From: Whitmania pigra
Taxonomy: Eukaryota > Annelida > Clitellata > Hirudinida > Haemopidae
Direction: 5' to 3'
DNA length: 64,000 nt
NCBI GenBank assembly: GCA_021613335.1
Contig: JAJTWR010000341.1
Location: 2,402,001-2,466,000, forward strand
Notes under the pieces: model-generated
Told to the model about the DNA's origin: nothing
Database searches by the model: none
The model's input: the letters and a program-made list of their open reading frames with translations, nothing else
Shown here: positions 22,437 through 32,565 of the stretch, in pieces
Numbering within the stretch: the stretch's first letter is position 1
How the letters are laid out: each line of letters begins with the position of its first letter
Program-made: the position numbers and the translations under genes

Positions 22437-23459
22437 GTTCATTTATATGGCGCCTTAGCGTAGCTTAAGAGTGTCGTCTGTGACCGGATGATGGGAGACA
22501 GGTTGTTCCAGACGGCGGGCGAGGCATGGGAAAAGTATCGGTTGACGATGGATGATTTATGGATGAATGGTTGGTCAAGATGAATTGTAGAAGATGATAA
22601 TTTATAATCGCACCATATATTATCCAATTAACTTCCCAAAACACTTCAATTTTTCATCAAAAATTGTATTTATACATGTAATAAAAGGCTTATTCAGCCA
22701 ATTGCTGAGACAGACGAGACTGTCTATGTTGTCTTGAGACATGGAAACGCGTTTGCATTTCTCATTGATAATTGAAGACTGAGATGCACATTGCATGTCT
22801 TCAAACTAAACTTCCTACCAGAGTTAATTTGAGGCCATCTTTTATTCGTAATCAAAAGGGAAGAAGGAGGAACAAAACAAAAACTTGAAATTTTCTAAAG
22901 AATTATTTCAAACTAAAAATAAAATTTTATAAAAATTTAACGCATTAATCTCAGCGTTAAGTTTTATAAAAAAATGAACGCATTAATCTCAGCGTTAATT
23001 ATTTTAATCGCAAAAAATTTTTAGTGCGTTAATCGCCCGTTAAGTAAATCTGCACCCCTAAAGTACATACGCAGTCTATATATATTACTGTTATATATAT
23101 TCAACTCACAATTTCAAATCTTGATCGACTGCAAAAACATTAGAATTACGTTAATTCTAGAATAATTGTTTCATGGCGAACTGCTCGCGCTGAATGTATT
23201 TAAATGTATTTAAATGACTGAACAAGAAAACATCTTTATTGATATTTTAGACCAAATTAAATCGCTAAAAATCATGCGACAAATTTTTTTGAGAGAAAAA
23301 GCAGAAAATATTTGCTAGTTTTTCCTGAAACGAAAATGGAACAGTTCCATAAATTTTTAAAATTAAACAAAATGGAAAATTCTGATATTATTCCAATGTT
23401 AATGTTGTAAAAATATTTTTTATTTCATTTTCAGGTGCAGAAAACAACTATGTTTTTGA
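19205..23459 (+). CDS. Secreted tandem CAP-like protein, paralogue A
   Basis: Eight coding exons: 19205-19351, 19558-19779, 20122-20216, 20560-20624, 21355-21428, 21551-21760, 21934-22025, 23435-23459; 930 nt, 309 aa, phases 0,0,2,1,0,0,2. The ATG lies 8 bases after an acceptor (TTGTTAG|GTCGACCT), implying an untranslated first exon as in B and C. Residues 1-20 are a short signal peptide. The mature protein has RVYPNGRA, an amphipathic helix with NP, then TWDTQNYLE...SSC, later FGCSASPGCG and SCVFSPS: the CAP/SCP order of helix-2 Trp-Asp and Cys, then GC..C and C-x-[FY]-SP. A second, shorter half repeats W...FLE...SC and QIGC...C...SCLY, ending in C-R-K-Q-L-C-F. Intron 6 needs a GC donor (CTG|GCGAGT), unless this copy is damaged. 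Intron 4 contains a TTAGGG array; intron 7 contains a LINE fragment and a possible hAT piece. The function is unknown. Confidence 0.8.
20827..20878 (+). repeat. Short interstitial TTAGGG-like array
   Basis: Imperfect GGTTAG/GGGTTA units including TTAGGGTTAGGGCTAGG and later GTTTAGGGTTAG, in intron 4 of paralogue A. This is the canonical metazoan telomere repeat, here degenerate. A second short CCCTAA run is at 45694-45714. Confidence 0.8.
22370..22437. repeat. AAT microsatellite at the LINE 3' end
   Basis: Over twenty AAT/TAA units with minor interruptions, directly adjoining the 3' tail of the minus-strand LINE fragment. It probably derives from the element's simple-repeat tail. Confidence 0.88.
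22438..22630 (-). mobile_element. 3' fragment of a non-LTR (L2/CR1-like) retrotransposon
   Basis: The minus-strand frame 22439-22627 encodes FSHASPAVWNNLSPIIRSQ, the hallmark C-terminal motif of non-LTR reverse transcriptases (R.F...A...WN.LP..IR). It is a 5'-truncated copy lacking the polymerase core. Its 3' end reads GGCGCCATATAAATGAAC and runs into the ATT/AAT microsatellite. The tail matches that of the SINEs in this window. It lies in intron 7 of paralogue A, in reverse orientation. Confidence 0.8.
22938..23060. mobile_element. Possible hAT-type DNA transposon terminal fragment
   Basis: Two copies of AACGCATTAATCTCAGCGTTAA (22938-22960 and 22977-22998), then GTGCGTTAATCGCCCGTTAA and a terminal-looking GCACCCCTA at 23052-23060. 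Repeated GCGTTAATCGC/TTAACGC motifs next to a CAGGGG-like terminus are typical of hAT element ends; here only one end is visible. Identification rests on motif memory. Confidence 0.4.
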
Positions 23460-23639
23460 ATAGAAATAAGAGGAATTTGTTGCAAAACACTGCAAAACTG
23501 ATTCATGCTGCGTTCAATCTGGTTTGGAATTAACCACACTCTGATAATTTGTACTTTTTTTATCGAAGAATCGAACATTCATTTATTTAAAAAATTGCCT
23601 TGCTCCTTTTTAGAATTTGTTTTAACTTTCCAGAGTATT

Positions 23640-23765
23640 TCGTGGGTGGCATACAAATTTGGTGAGATGCTTTGTAAAAAGAATAGTCGTTATGTGTCCA
23701 GTCTGTAATTTGTCATGCAACTGACGCATGCATGCATGAGACGGCGCTACACAAATGGAGTAGTC
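23640..23765 (+). mobile_element. Decayed SINE copy with L2-type tail
   Basis: Ends in ACGGCGCTACACAAATGGAG (23741-23760), matching the tail of the better SINE copies. The upstream part (GTGGCATAC...AATAGTCGTTATGTGTCC) is a weak match to the SINE head. It lies just past the 3' end of paralogue A. Confidence 0.45.
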
Positions 23766-23769
23766 AGGA

Positions 23770-24430
23770 TTTTAAATTTGGTCAAGATAGATGAAATCAT
23801 TTTTTTTTATGTGTACACAAATATTACAGCATCAGAGTAAAGTACTTTTGGAAAATCGGCAATCACTTCCCACTCGAAAACACATAACGAAAGCAAACAC
23901 GCTTTTAATTTCACTATCGAATTATGAGACTAAATGCTAATAAATATTGATATAAGAAGCTCACCTAATCTTACAGGAGCAATGCAACGAAATTATCTAC
24001 AGAAACTCCCACCATAACAACGTTTAGGAATTTAAAAAATTGCCATTAAGCACATTGGCAATAGTGGATGTTGGAACTCGACCCTTCTTTGCACTTGAGT
24101 GATCGATTCTCTTTGAAGCAGCTGAATGGCAATAAACTCTTGTTGATGTCCTCGACCTCTCAAATTGACCCACATTACCACGTAATTGTTTTAATGACTT
24201 TCATTTAATTCTACTTATTACGTGGGAGAGAACTTAAGAAATCTGCGGAATTAATGATAGCTCGAATAAACAACTAATTTTTTTGGTAACAATAAGACGC
24301 CTGCTCACCATCACAATCGGCAGGGCGTAACTTGCAAATGAATGTGATTTTGATGACTTGATAACACTTTAGATAAACAAGCAAATGAATTGACGAAACC
24401 CATTGACGGATTTCTAAATTTCTGGTATTG
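23770..24430. other. Intergenic spacer between paralogues A and B
   Basis: No exon recognised. A plus-strand AATAAA at 23939-23944 is a candidate poly(A) signal for A, although nearly 500 bases past its stop. Confidence 0.4.
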
Positions 24431-24438
24431 GAAATGCT

Positions 24439-24447
24439 TATAAATAG
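24439..24447 (+). promoter_or_regulatory. TATA box and untranslated first exon of paralogue B
   Basis: TATAAATAG at 24439-24447. About 30 bases downstream lies a likely start (TCCTTACTATTCC), then a short 5' untranslated exon ending AGATTTG|GTAACC at 24491. The acceptor before the ATG is CTTTCAG|AAG at 24695. Spacing fits a focused TATA promoter. Paralogue C has the same layout. Confidence 0.65.
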
Positions 24448-24705
24448 CAAGGCAATTTCATCCTTACTATTCCTCAGAAGTTGAAGATTTGGTAACCTTT
24501 TCTGGAAGTTTTCAGTAAATTAAACGTAGATAGCATTTTCTTAAATCTTTACATATTTAACAAATGTAAAATAAATTCACTGCATTAATTGTATATACTT
24601 ACCCAATAAATTATGTACCTTAGTAATAAAAAAATATATAGACCATATATAAATTTTCTCGACGACTGATGATTAAAGCGAGATTTGGCTTTCAGAAGTT
24701 CAAAG

Positions 24706-26706
24706 ATGATTCTTTGGGAAATTTTAGCCTTGGGTCTGTTCTGTGAAGCCGTGTTGACTCATGAATATGCAAGAGTCTATCCTAACGGCAGAGCTCTCCC
24801 CACTGCATCCTTGCAGTACGTGAAGCAGAGATTCAAAGAAATAAATCCTGACATTGTTCGTCTTTCTTTCGCCGATTCGCATATTTACACCGCAGATGAA
24901 AACTGCTTAATAATACGTAGGTTTGGGACCAACAAAATTATCTGGAAGTAATGTCTGCAAACTTTTCCTCTTGCAACTTCCCTGAAGGCATTGTAGATGG
25001 ATTTGCCAACGTTCCAGATAATACCAGTTGGGTGGCTTTTATAGAATACCAAAATATTTCTGTAACCACTGTTAGCGAGGTTATCAGAAACTTGAAACCC
25101 GTCGTCGATAACTGGGTGTCGAGAAAACGCTATAATACACAGGTAAGTATTAATCTAATAATAGGATCTATAATGCTATAATGCTATAATACACAGGTAA
25201 GAATTAATCTAATAATAGAATCTTTACAGGTATTTTAAGATGCTTCAATATAACTAATGAATTGTCATCAGATAACCGGAGCAAGAAAGTTTGGTTGTAG
25301 CGTTAGCCCAGGTTGCGGCAATTACGAGGGAAGAATGGGCGTCAGTTGTGTTTTCAGTCCAAGCAGGTTTTAATATAAAATTATATTTACAATTTTTATG
25401 TATAAAAATTAATTACTTCGATGTAGTAATACGTAATGTTATTATTAAAACATCGTTATACGTATCTGTTATAGATACAAAATTTTATGCGATATTAAAT
25501 TATTTTATAATCATTTATTTCCATCTAAGCCAAGATTTCAACAAATTTAAACAATTGCTAAAAATTCCATTAAAAAACCTGTGAGCGGCAATTAAAGTAT
25601 TTTTGAAATGTTTGGTTAGTGAAAAAGTTTCGTTCGCACAGTCCAAGATATATTCCTTCTCCGGATGAGTACGATGACATTAAGCCCGCCAATGAATACC
25701 GAGCTGGTGAGTGGAACGATTTCGTTTAAGACATGGCAATTAAATTTATTTATTCCCTCACAGAATCTTCTGAACCTCTTGCTTTTACTGGTGACCAATA
25801 TCTCAAAGGACAACTCCTCACTGGAAAAGTAAATCTTCATTATTATTTGTCCTCATTGGATAATAAATGAATATTAGAACGATTCGCGAATTCCATCGTT
25901 TAAATAATAATTAAATAATTTAACTAATCAACTTAAATAATAATGATGGAGCATTCACCTCGAGTTCGCAACTCTTCGATTGACAAATTTTGAATTCACA
26001 CATCATTTGCAATGCGCATAAAGTAACTTCAGTACCTTGAACCTAGAGATGGGAAAGAGGTCATTTTCTGGAAAATCTTTCCCGCCTGGAAACTAGCTGT
26101 GCCATGGTTTTATCAGACCATTGGGAATTTTTAAAGCATCGACAGGTCTTGCACGGAATGGATTTGAGGGTCTTTGGAGTTTTTGGAAAAAGAAAAATAG
26201 ATGAAAATGCAGAGCTGACCATTGATGGAGTACTGCTAGATATGAAGGATCAGTTGGTGCGTTATCGAGTTAATGTAATTGATGTTTCAAAAATTACATT
26301 CGGAATTTTCTTCAAAAATATCACTAAATTAAGATACTACATTTAATAGCATTGCTGAAATGTTTGAAGAAAACTTTGACATCCAAATTAAATTAACTTG
26401 AATATTTTTCATTGCAGCCTTCAAACTTACAGATCGGCTGTACCTACTTGCAGGATTGTGACCAGGACAATAAAGCATGGGTAGTAGTTTCCTGCCTCTA
26501 CGAAGAGAGGTAAATTAGGAAATTCTAGTTATCTAAATACCAAATTATGTAGCTTTTATTGTTAATTGAAGTTTTGGAATATTTATTTGTTTTATCATTA
26601 CATCAAAAAAAATGAATAAACCTTAATAAACTATTTAATAACTTATTTTTAAGAGTTTGAACATGTTAAGAATATTTTCAGATGCAGAAAAGAAGTTTGC
26701 TTTTGA
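24706..26706 (+). CDS. Secreted tandem CAP-like protein, paralogue B
   Basis: Eight coding exons: 24706-24855, 24921-25142, 25272-25366, 25642-25706, 25764-25828, 26047-26256, 26418-26509, 26682-26706; 924 nt, 307 aa, phases as in paralogue A. Residues 1-20 (MILWEILALGLFCEAVL...) are a signal peptide. Domain 1 (about 25-156) has ARVYPNGRA, a helix with NPD, VWDQQNYLE...SSC, KRYNTQ, KFGCSVSPGCG and SCVFSPS. A Pro/Asp/Tyr-rich linker (about 157-199) leads to domain 2 (200-300) with RWERGHFLE...TSC, a G...FGVFG turn, QIGC..LQDC and VSCLYEER, then the tail CRKEVCF. Sequons NFS, NTS and NIS suggest N-glycosylation. Ten cysteines outside the signal peptide would allow five disulfides. Intron 1 is only 65 bp. 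The donor of exon 2 lies in a 54-bp tandem duplication. A poly(A) signal AATAAA lies at 26833-26838. Extracellular; substrate or partner unknown. Confidence 0.85.
25131..25223. repeat. 54-bp period duplication of an exon end and splice donor
   Basis: A TATAATACACAGGTAAG block at 25131 recurs at 25185, with the following TTAATCTAATAATAG sequence also repeated, differing at a few bases. The first copy is the real exon 2 end of paralogue B. The second supplies a decoy donor at 25197. Confidence 0.88.
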
Positions 26707-26839
26707 TTGGATTTCAACTCTGAAAAACTCTTCAGCAACAAAAACTATTACAAACTTTTACATTATGATTTACCATAAACTTTGCTAACAAAGATTGAAA
26801 ATTGGATTTTTCAATTAAAACTTGATTTAATGAATAAAG

Positions 26840-29070
26840 TCTATCACGTCTCTTTTAATTACTTCTTTTTACCACATTCGATGCAACCAGAACCAAAAAC
26901 GTAGCCACCACGATAGATGCAATTACATATAATAATTAAAGAATTGCGAAGGCAATTACTTGCAATTATCCGCAACGAAGTGGATGAAGGAATGTAGCGA
27001 AAGAAATATTGCCGTAGAAACATGAACATGCAACATTAAATTTGGTAGTTTTTAACATGTACTTGCCTAATATCTTGTTACATTTGTAGAAACATTTTAA
27101 ATCAACCTTTCGCACTAGCTCTATAAATGATTACAAATTTATAACGTAAACACCTTCTTCTGTCCACACATTTGATCAAACGTCTTGCAATGCTTTAAAA
27201 TTTCTAAACAACGCTACGACTCTATAAAAGGAAATGAACTCATATTAAATTTTTTCAAATAATGATTTTTATTAATTCATTGTAATTAAATTTAACCATT
27301 ACATTTCAAATTTGATTCAAATTGAATTTTTAAAGTAACTTTAATATATGCGACGCGTAAAAATATTAACGATAATGACTTAAAAATGAATGCTTATGAT
27401 ATCAAGAGATGTCATCATGGGATGTCAAAGAGGTTTAATTAGCAAACATGAAAATATTGCGCTATTTTTGATAGTCGTTGTTTCATTAACATCCAACATT
27501 TTGTCAAATGTCACTAGAATGGTGCTCATGCAGCGGGAAACTGTTAAGTCATTAGCGTTGATGTTTTTATGCATAACATTAACTTGTGCTGAAATAATAT
27601 CAATTTCTTACAAAGCTCTCATGCACAAAAAAATGTTATTAAATATTTAGCGTCTGTTATGTCAATAGCACTAATAATAACTCAATGTATCTTTAAGGAA
27701 CTAACATTTTTTATTGTTTGTAAAATTTCAACACAAAGAAAATAGATAAATTTTTCTTCACGAATTGAAGATTTGATACATTTTTCGAAAGTAGCCTTTT
27801 AATTGTCATCATCATGATGATCATCATCATCATCATCATTAACATCAGTAGTAACTGCTGCCATCAATTCATTGCCAGCATCCGGGATGACATCCTTGAA
27901 CAGTGGGTGGCTGAAATAACGAGTTGCTTTAATTACTATTTCTATCGAATCGAATGGCAATAAAAAAATAGTTGAGGAAATTCCTGAAGAGCTAAAAATA
28001 TGAATAATGTTGTGCCAGCTATTAGGAAATTCAGCTATTACGATTTTAATAATTGAAATAATGATTCGTTGTTTGTAATATCTATTTTTCATTCAAGGAG
28101 AACATAGAAACACCAACAACTTACAATTAATTTTGATAACTGTTCGAAAACATTTTCTAAATTGCTTTGATTTCGGATTTTCTTTGAACCTTTTGCAAGA
28201 TGAAATGCATTTGATGCAAAAATCAGTTTAAACTTCACTATTGTTGGATACTATTAGATTTAAACTATGCAATTAAAATTAAATTTAATATAATTTTTAA
28301 ATCAATTAAATTAAAACTATGCAATTAAAATTAAATTTAATATAATTTTTAAATCAATTTCCTATTACGAAAATCAAACCTAGTAAAATGTTCTGCAATG
28401 TTTAGTTATTTTCACTCTATCCATTGAGTGACTTTTTGCAAAATTAAAATAAACTGGTGTTGATGATGATGATTATTGTTATTTATTATTTAAAATTTGA
28501 TTTAAATTAAACATTATAACGGATCTGATCGATAGTTATAGATGTAAATACAACAAAAGTAGAAAGTGTCTAGGTATTGAAAAATAAGGGCTAATTGTTG
28601 GTTTCAAGAGGGTCTTCTCAAAACTTCTGTCAATCCTTAAATGTGTCCGCAAGTTACTCAGAAAGACATTTTGCAAATGCCACCTAAATTGAGAAAACGC
28701 ATTTTAATGACATCTCTTTCTCATTCTGCTACCCTAAATCATTAGGATTTAATTTGAGACGATCATTAGTTTATTCACATTTTTCAAATATAAAAATAAA
28801 ACATAAGTAAGCTGTTAAAATTCCAATAAACCTAATAATGTCTAAAAATGATTTAAATACTTTTAATAATGTAATAGCATTAATAGCGCAATGGTCAGAA
28901 ATTGGTTAACGACGTCTTCAACAAGGATGTTTGGATTGCTCCGATAACACATATCTATATTCTTGAACACTTAAGATAGTTCTATTTGCGTCATAGAACG
29001 TAATGCTTGTAATTGTCCTCTTTCAAAATTACAGACAACAGCTCAACAGACAACCGCCCAGACGCCAAGG
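26840..29070. other. Intergenic spacer between paralogues B and C
   Basis: No gene placed. A plus-strand open frame at 27390-27650 with hydrophobic runs has no recognisable motif and strong AT bias; I do not support it. On the minus strand, TTTCAG|C near 27914 is followed by HPLFKDVIPDAGNELM and an acidic Asp/His tail to TAA at about 27799, which looks like a terminal exon but has no partners. A 52-bp period duplication lies at 28262-28359. Confidence 0.35.
28262..28359. repeat. Two-copy direct repeat, 46 bp identical, period 52
   Basis: AAACTATGCAATTAAAATTA and the bases after it recur 52 bp downstream without change over about 46 bp. This suggests a recent slippage-type duplication in non-coding DNA. 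Confidence 0.88.
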
Positions 29071-29076
29071 CCTTCG

Positions 29077-29084
29077 TATAAAAT
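29077..29084 (+). promoter_or_regulatory. TATA box and untranslated first exon of paralogue C
   Basis: TATAAAAT at 29077-29084, then an untranslated exon ending TTGGAGGAG|GTAACA at 29148. The acceptor is TTCGTCTAG at 29423, six bases before the ATG at 29430. The layout matches paralogue B. Confidence 0.65.
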
Positions 29085-29429
29085 GAGGCTCAGCTCGTCG
29101 GTTTAGGAAACAGATTGAATTTCCTTGACTGCCCTTCATTTGGAGGAGGTAACATTTTCAATAACCTGTTAAAATTAAGACACACGTGAACACATGCAAA
29201 CTGATCAAATTATTAGATTTTTATTTAATTAAAACTCGGTATTTTTTTGATTGTAACCGAAATTTCAGTCGACGGCTCTGGCTAAGTTTAAGATTAACTA
29301 AAATGATACTGCTTTAGAATCGCAATAAAGTATGAAATAGAAGCAGACTTTGTCTACATTCCTATTTTTAAATCATGACTTCCAGTTTGATTTACACATT
29401 TATTTATTTATAATTTCGTCTAGGTAACA

Positions 29430-32400
29430 ATGACGGATTTCGTCAAAATAGCATTTCTGGCAACTCTAGTTCTGTGCCTGCACGAAGCAGAAGCTGAAAA
29501 ATATCCAGACGGCAGGGCTTTCCCTTCGAGGTCTTTGGAATATGTGAAAATGAAATTCAAGGAAATCAATCCTGAATTGGTAATGTTTCTACGAAATTGA
29601 CCATAAATAAATTGTAATAAATAAAAAAATAATCTTCAGTTTTCCTACAACAAAGACCTGTAATCATGTGTTTGACTTGTAGCACTGTCGTTGGGAAAAT
29701 CTGAGTTTGAAATGACATTTTTAATTCCAGATTTGGGACAATAGAAACTATCTGGAAGCCATGGCTGCCGATTATGCATCCTGCAACTATCCAGAAGAAA
29801 TTGTCTACGGATATGCAAACATACCAGATAACACGAGTTTTGTGGTTTTCGTGGAATATCAAGATCTCCCTGGCCATGCGAAGAGTGACGTCATCAAGAA
29901 CTTAGAACCTGTTGTCAACAACTGGGTAGAAAAGAAACGCTACAACACTCAGGTTTTTGTTTCATAAGCTTTTTTAAAGTTAGTTGGTTAGATTTTCGGT
30001 TTATTTGAATTTATTTAGTTTTTGTTTGTTCTATGCATATAACGGCTTGTTTGTTTGATTCGACAAACTCACAAAAAAATTAATGAAAAATAATTTGGAG
30101 CTGGATCAAGCGCACAATTTTAACATAGATGCTAATAGAAACATGCATAACAATATTTTAAAATTTTAATTTATTAATTTATTTTAAGAGTCTAAATGAC
30201 GTTTAAATAAAATGTATGCCGTATTATCCGATTTTAAATGTTTTATTGTAGATGACTACCTTATTACACATTTTGATTCTCATGTATTTGTAAATAAAAG
30301 TGCTAATGTAAATTATTACATTCTATGTAATATATATTATTTGACAATTGAATTTAATGTAGACTTGTGAAGCTCTAATTTATTATACGATTTATCAACA
30401 GATTGGAAATGCCTCAATATTCGCCTGCAGTGTCAGTCCAGGCTGCGGACGCAGAGAAGATAGAATGGGTGTCAGTTGTGTCTTCAGTCCTTCAAGGTTC
30501 ATTCTGCTTTGTCAACATTTTAGCCAAATTAGAACTGTTGTAGCAATTAACATTTGATTACCTTATCATTTTATTAACAAACTTATCTTCAATTTTGTGT
30601 CACGATGTTGTAGTCGTTAAAAATAATAATAATAATATAATAATAATAATAATAATAATAATATTTATAATAATAATTGATATTAATACATACATATTGA
30701 TAATTAATTATTATTTAAATAATAATATTAATAATCATCTCTAATGTATAAGTTATAATAAAGTATTTAATTATATATAATTAAATCAATTGCAGCAATA
30801 TTAAAATAATAATAATAATAATAATAATAATAATTTATAATTCTTTGGTGGTTCCATGCCATGCTGGAGGAAATCCGGATGATGTTCGAGTTTCTTTGAG
30901 AAGATTGCTTTCGATTGTTTTGTCGCACAAATAATAGATTACCTATTCAAGTAATTAAATGTACAAAATATAAATATGTTTTCAGCAAGCCGTACGTTTA
31001 CAATCCTGATGATTATCCTGATGAACCCGAAAATATAGAAGGTTTCTCATTTTTCCTTTCTCCTGTTATTTTCATTAAGTTAATTTTTCTTAAACTCAAC
31101 CATTTGTTACGGTGTTGTTATCATACTAAATAAAATTAATCAATTAGTAGTTACTTTTTCTTTATTTAATAGTATTGTTAATGACATGTAATAGTATTGC
31201 TCGTAATAGAATGGTACTGCTAACAATATGTAATCGTATTGCTATTAATATTTTCCAGTATAGTTAATAATATGTAATTGTATAAACTAATAATATGTTA
31301 TTGATGACCAGCAACAACCCCGTTAAATTCTTAAGCATTTACATTCCAGAGCAAGCAGAACCAGAACCAGAGCCCTTGACACCCGATCAATACGATAGGG
31401 GTGGAGAATTAACCGATAGTGTGAGCAAACAAAAATTATCTTAATTATTTGGCTTAAATATGTTATTGTGAATGCATTAAAAATGAATGAAATAAAAATG
31501 CAATGAAATGTTGGAACAAAAGCATTACTATTGACAATAAGAGAATGTTTCGATCTCCCTTAGTTCTAAGTTAAAGCGTGATAGTTTCAATTTAAATTAA
31601 TATCATTCTTTAACAAAATTAATTTGATTAAAGTTTTCAGAAATCAATTAATAAAAGATTTAAAGATTTCATGTTTGTTTTAAGAATTGGAATAAGAATA
31701 AGTTCTTGGAAAATCTTTCTTTGCTGGAGACCAATTGCAGTCTAGTGGGCAAGGACAGCTGGGACTTTGAAAAGGCCAAAAGTATTGTCAATGGCCTGGG
31801 ACTCAAAATCTCCGGTGCTTTTGGAACAGCTGAAATTCCTTCTAGCAATGTGGACCCAGCTTTGGATAGCATTTTCAAACAAATGAAAAGAGAATTGGTT
31901 TGTATGGTTTCAGCAATGTTAAATTTGTTGCGAGATTTATCTTGGTATATTGCGCTGAAACCAAGATAAGAAAGTATATTAAGAAAAGTTCAAAATGTAT
32001 CATTTAAATGTGTTGTTGTCATTACTTATTATTACATATATTTTTATATGTATAATGATTGATGATGTTAATGTTTAAACAATCGAATTATCACAAATCT
32101 AGTACGTTTTAAAATTACTGTGATATCGTCATGCCAATAAGCAAACTATTCTTTTCGATTTGTATAGCAATGCAATTATTTACTTGATATTATATCTAAT
32201 GTGTTTGTAATTAATTATTATAAAATAAACTATTTACATTTCACAGCCCCAAAATGTGCAGATCGGATGTTCTCTTATCAGAAATTGCTTTGTTGAATCT
32301 AAGGAATTTGCTGTCTCTACCTGTGTTTATGAAGAAAAGTATGTCTGAAAAATATGAAAATTGTAATAATGCATATAGAAAAATAGCATTAAACTTGAAT

Positions 32401-32565
32401 AATTTTTTATAACGTAAGCAGTAATAAATAATAATTTTATAAAATAATAATAATATTAATAATTAAATAAAACTAATTCAGCAACTTGTCGGTAACTCTA
32501 AGTTATTTTATTTATTTATATTTTATTCAAAAAATTACAGATGCAGGAGGGAAATATGTTTATAA
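29430..32565 (+). CDS. Secreted tandem CAP-like protein, paralogue C
   Basis: Eight coding exons: 29430-29579, 29731-29952, 30402-30496, 30986-31041, 31350-31420, 31685-31897, 32247-32338, 32541-32565; 924 nt, 307 aa, intron phases identical to A and B. Signal peptide MTDFVKIAFLATLVLCLHEA. Domain 1: KYPDGRAFP, NPEL, IWDNRNYLEA...SC, KRYNTQ, then FACSVSPGCG (Ala where the others have Gly) and SCVFSPS. Linker acidic, with repeated E-P. Domain 2: NWNKNKFLE...TNC, GLGLKISGAFG, QIGCSLIRNC, STCVYEEK and tail CRREICL. It is more diverged from A and B than they are from each other (both share RWERGHFLENLSRLETSC at the start of domain 2). Introns carry AAT microsatellites (about 30626-30668 and 30801-30836). 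Poly(A) signal AATAAA at 32769-32774. Function unknown. Confidence 0.85.
30626..30836. repeat. AAT microsatellites in intron 3 of paralogue C
   Basis: Two AAT/TAA runs (about 30626-30668 and 30801-30836) with AT-rich sequence between them. Confidence 0.85.

Noticed and set aside
24685..24951. Single exon reading through from paralogue B exon 1 into TTTGGGACC
   Set aside because: It runs out of frame and stops. Homology with A and C requires a 65-bp intron so that exon 2 begins at 24921.
27390..27650. 86-codon plus-strand frame as a membrane protein gene
   Set aside because: Hydrophobic content is expected from AT-rich translation; there are no splice signals, motif or poly(A) context to support it.
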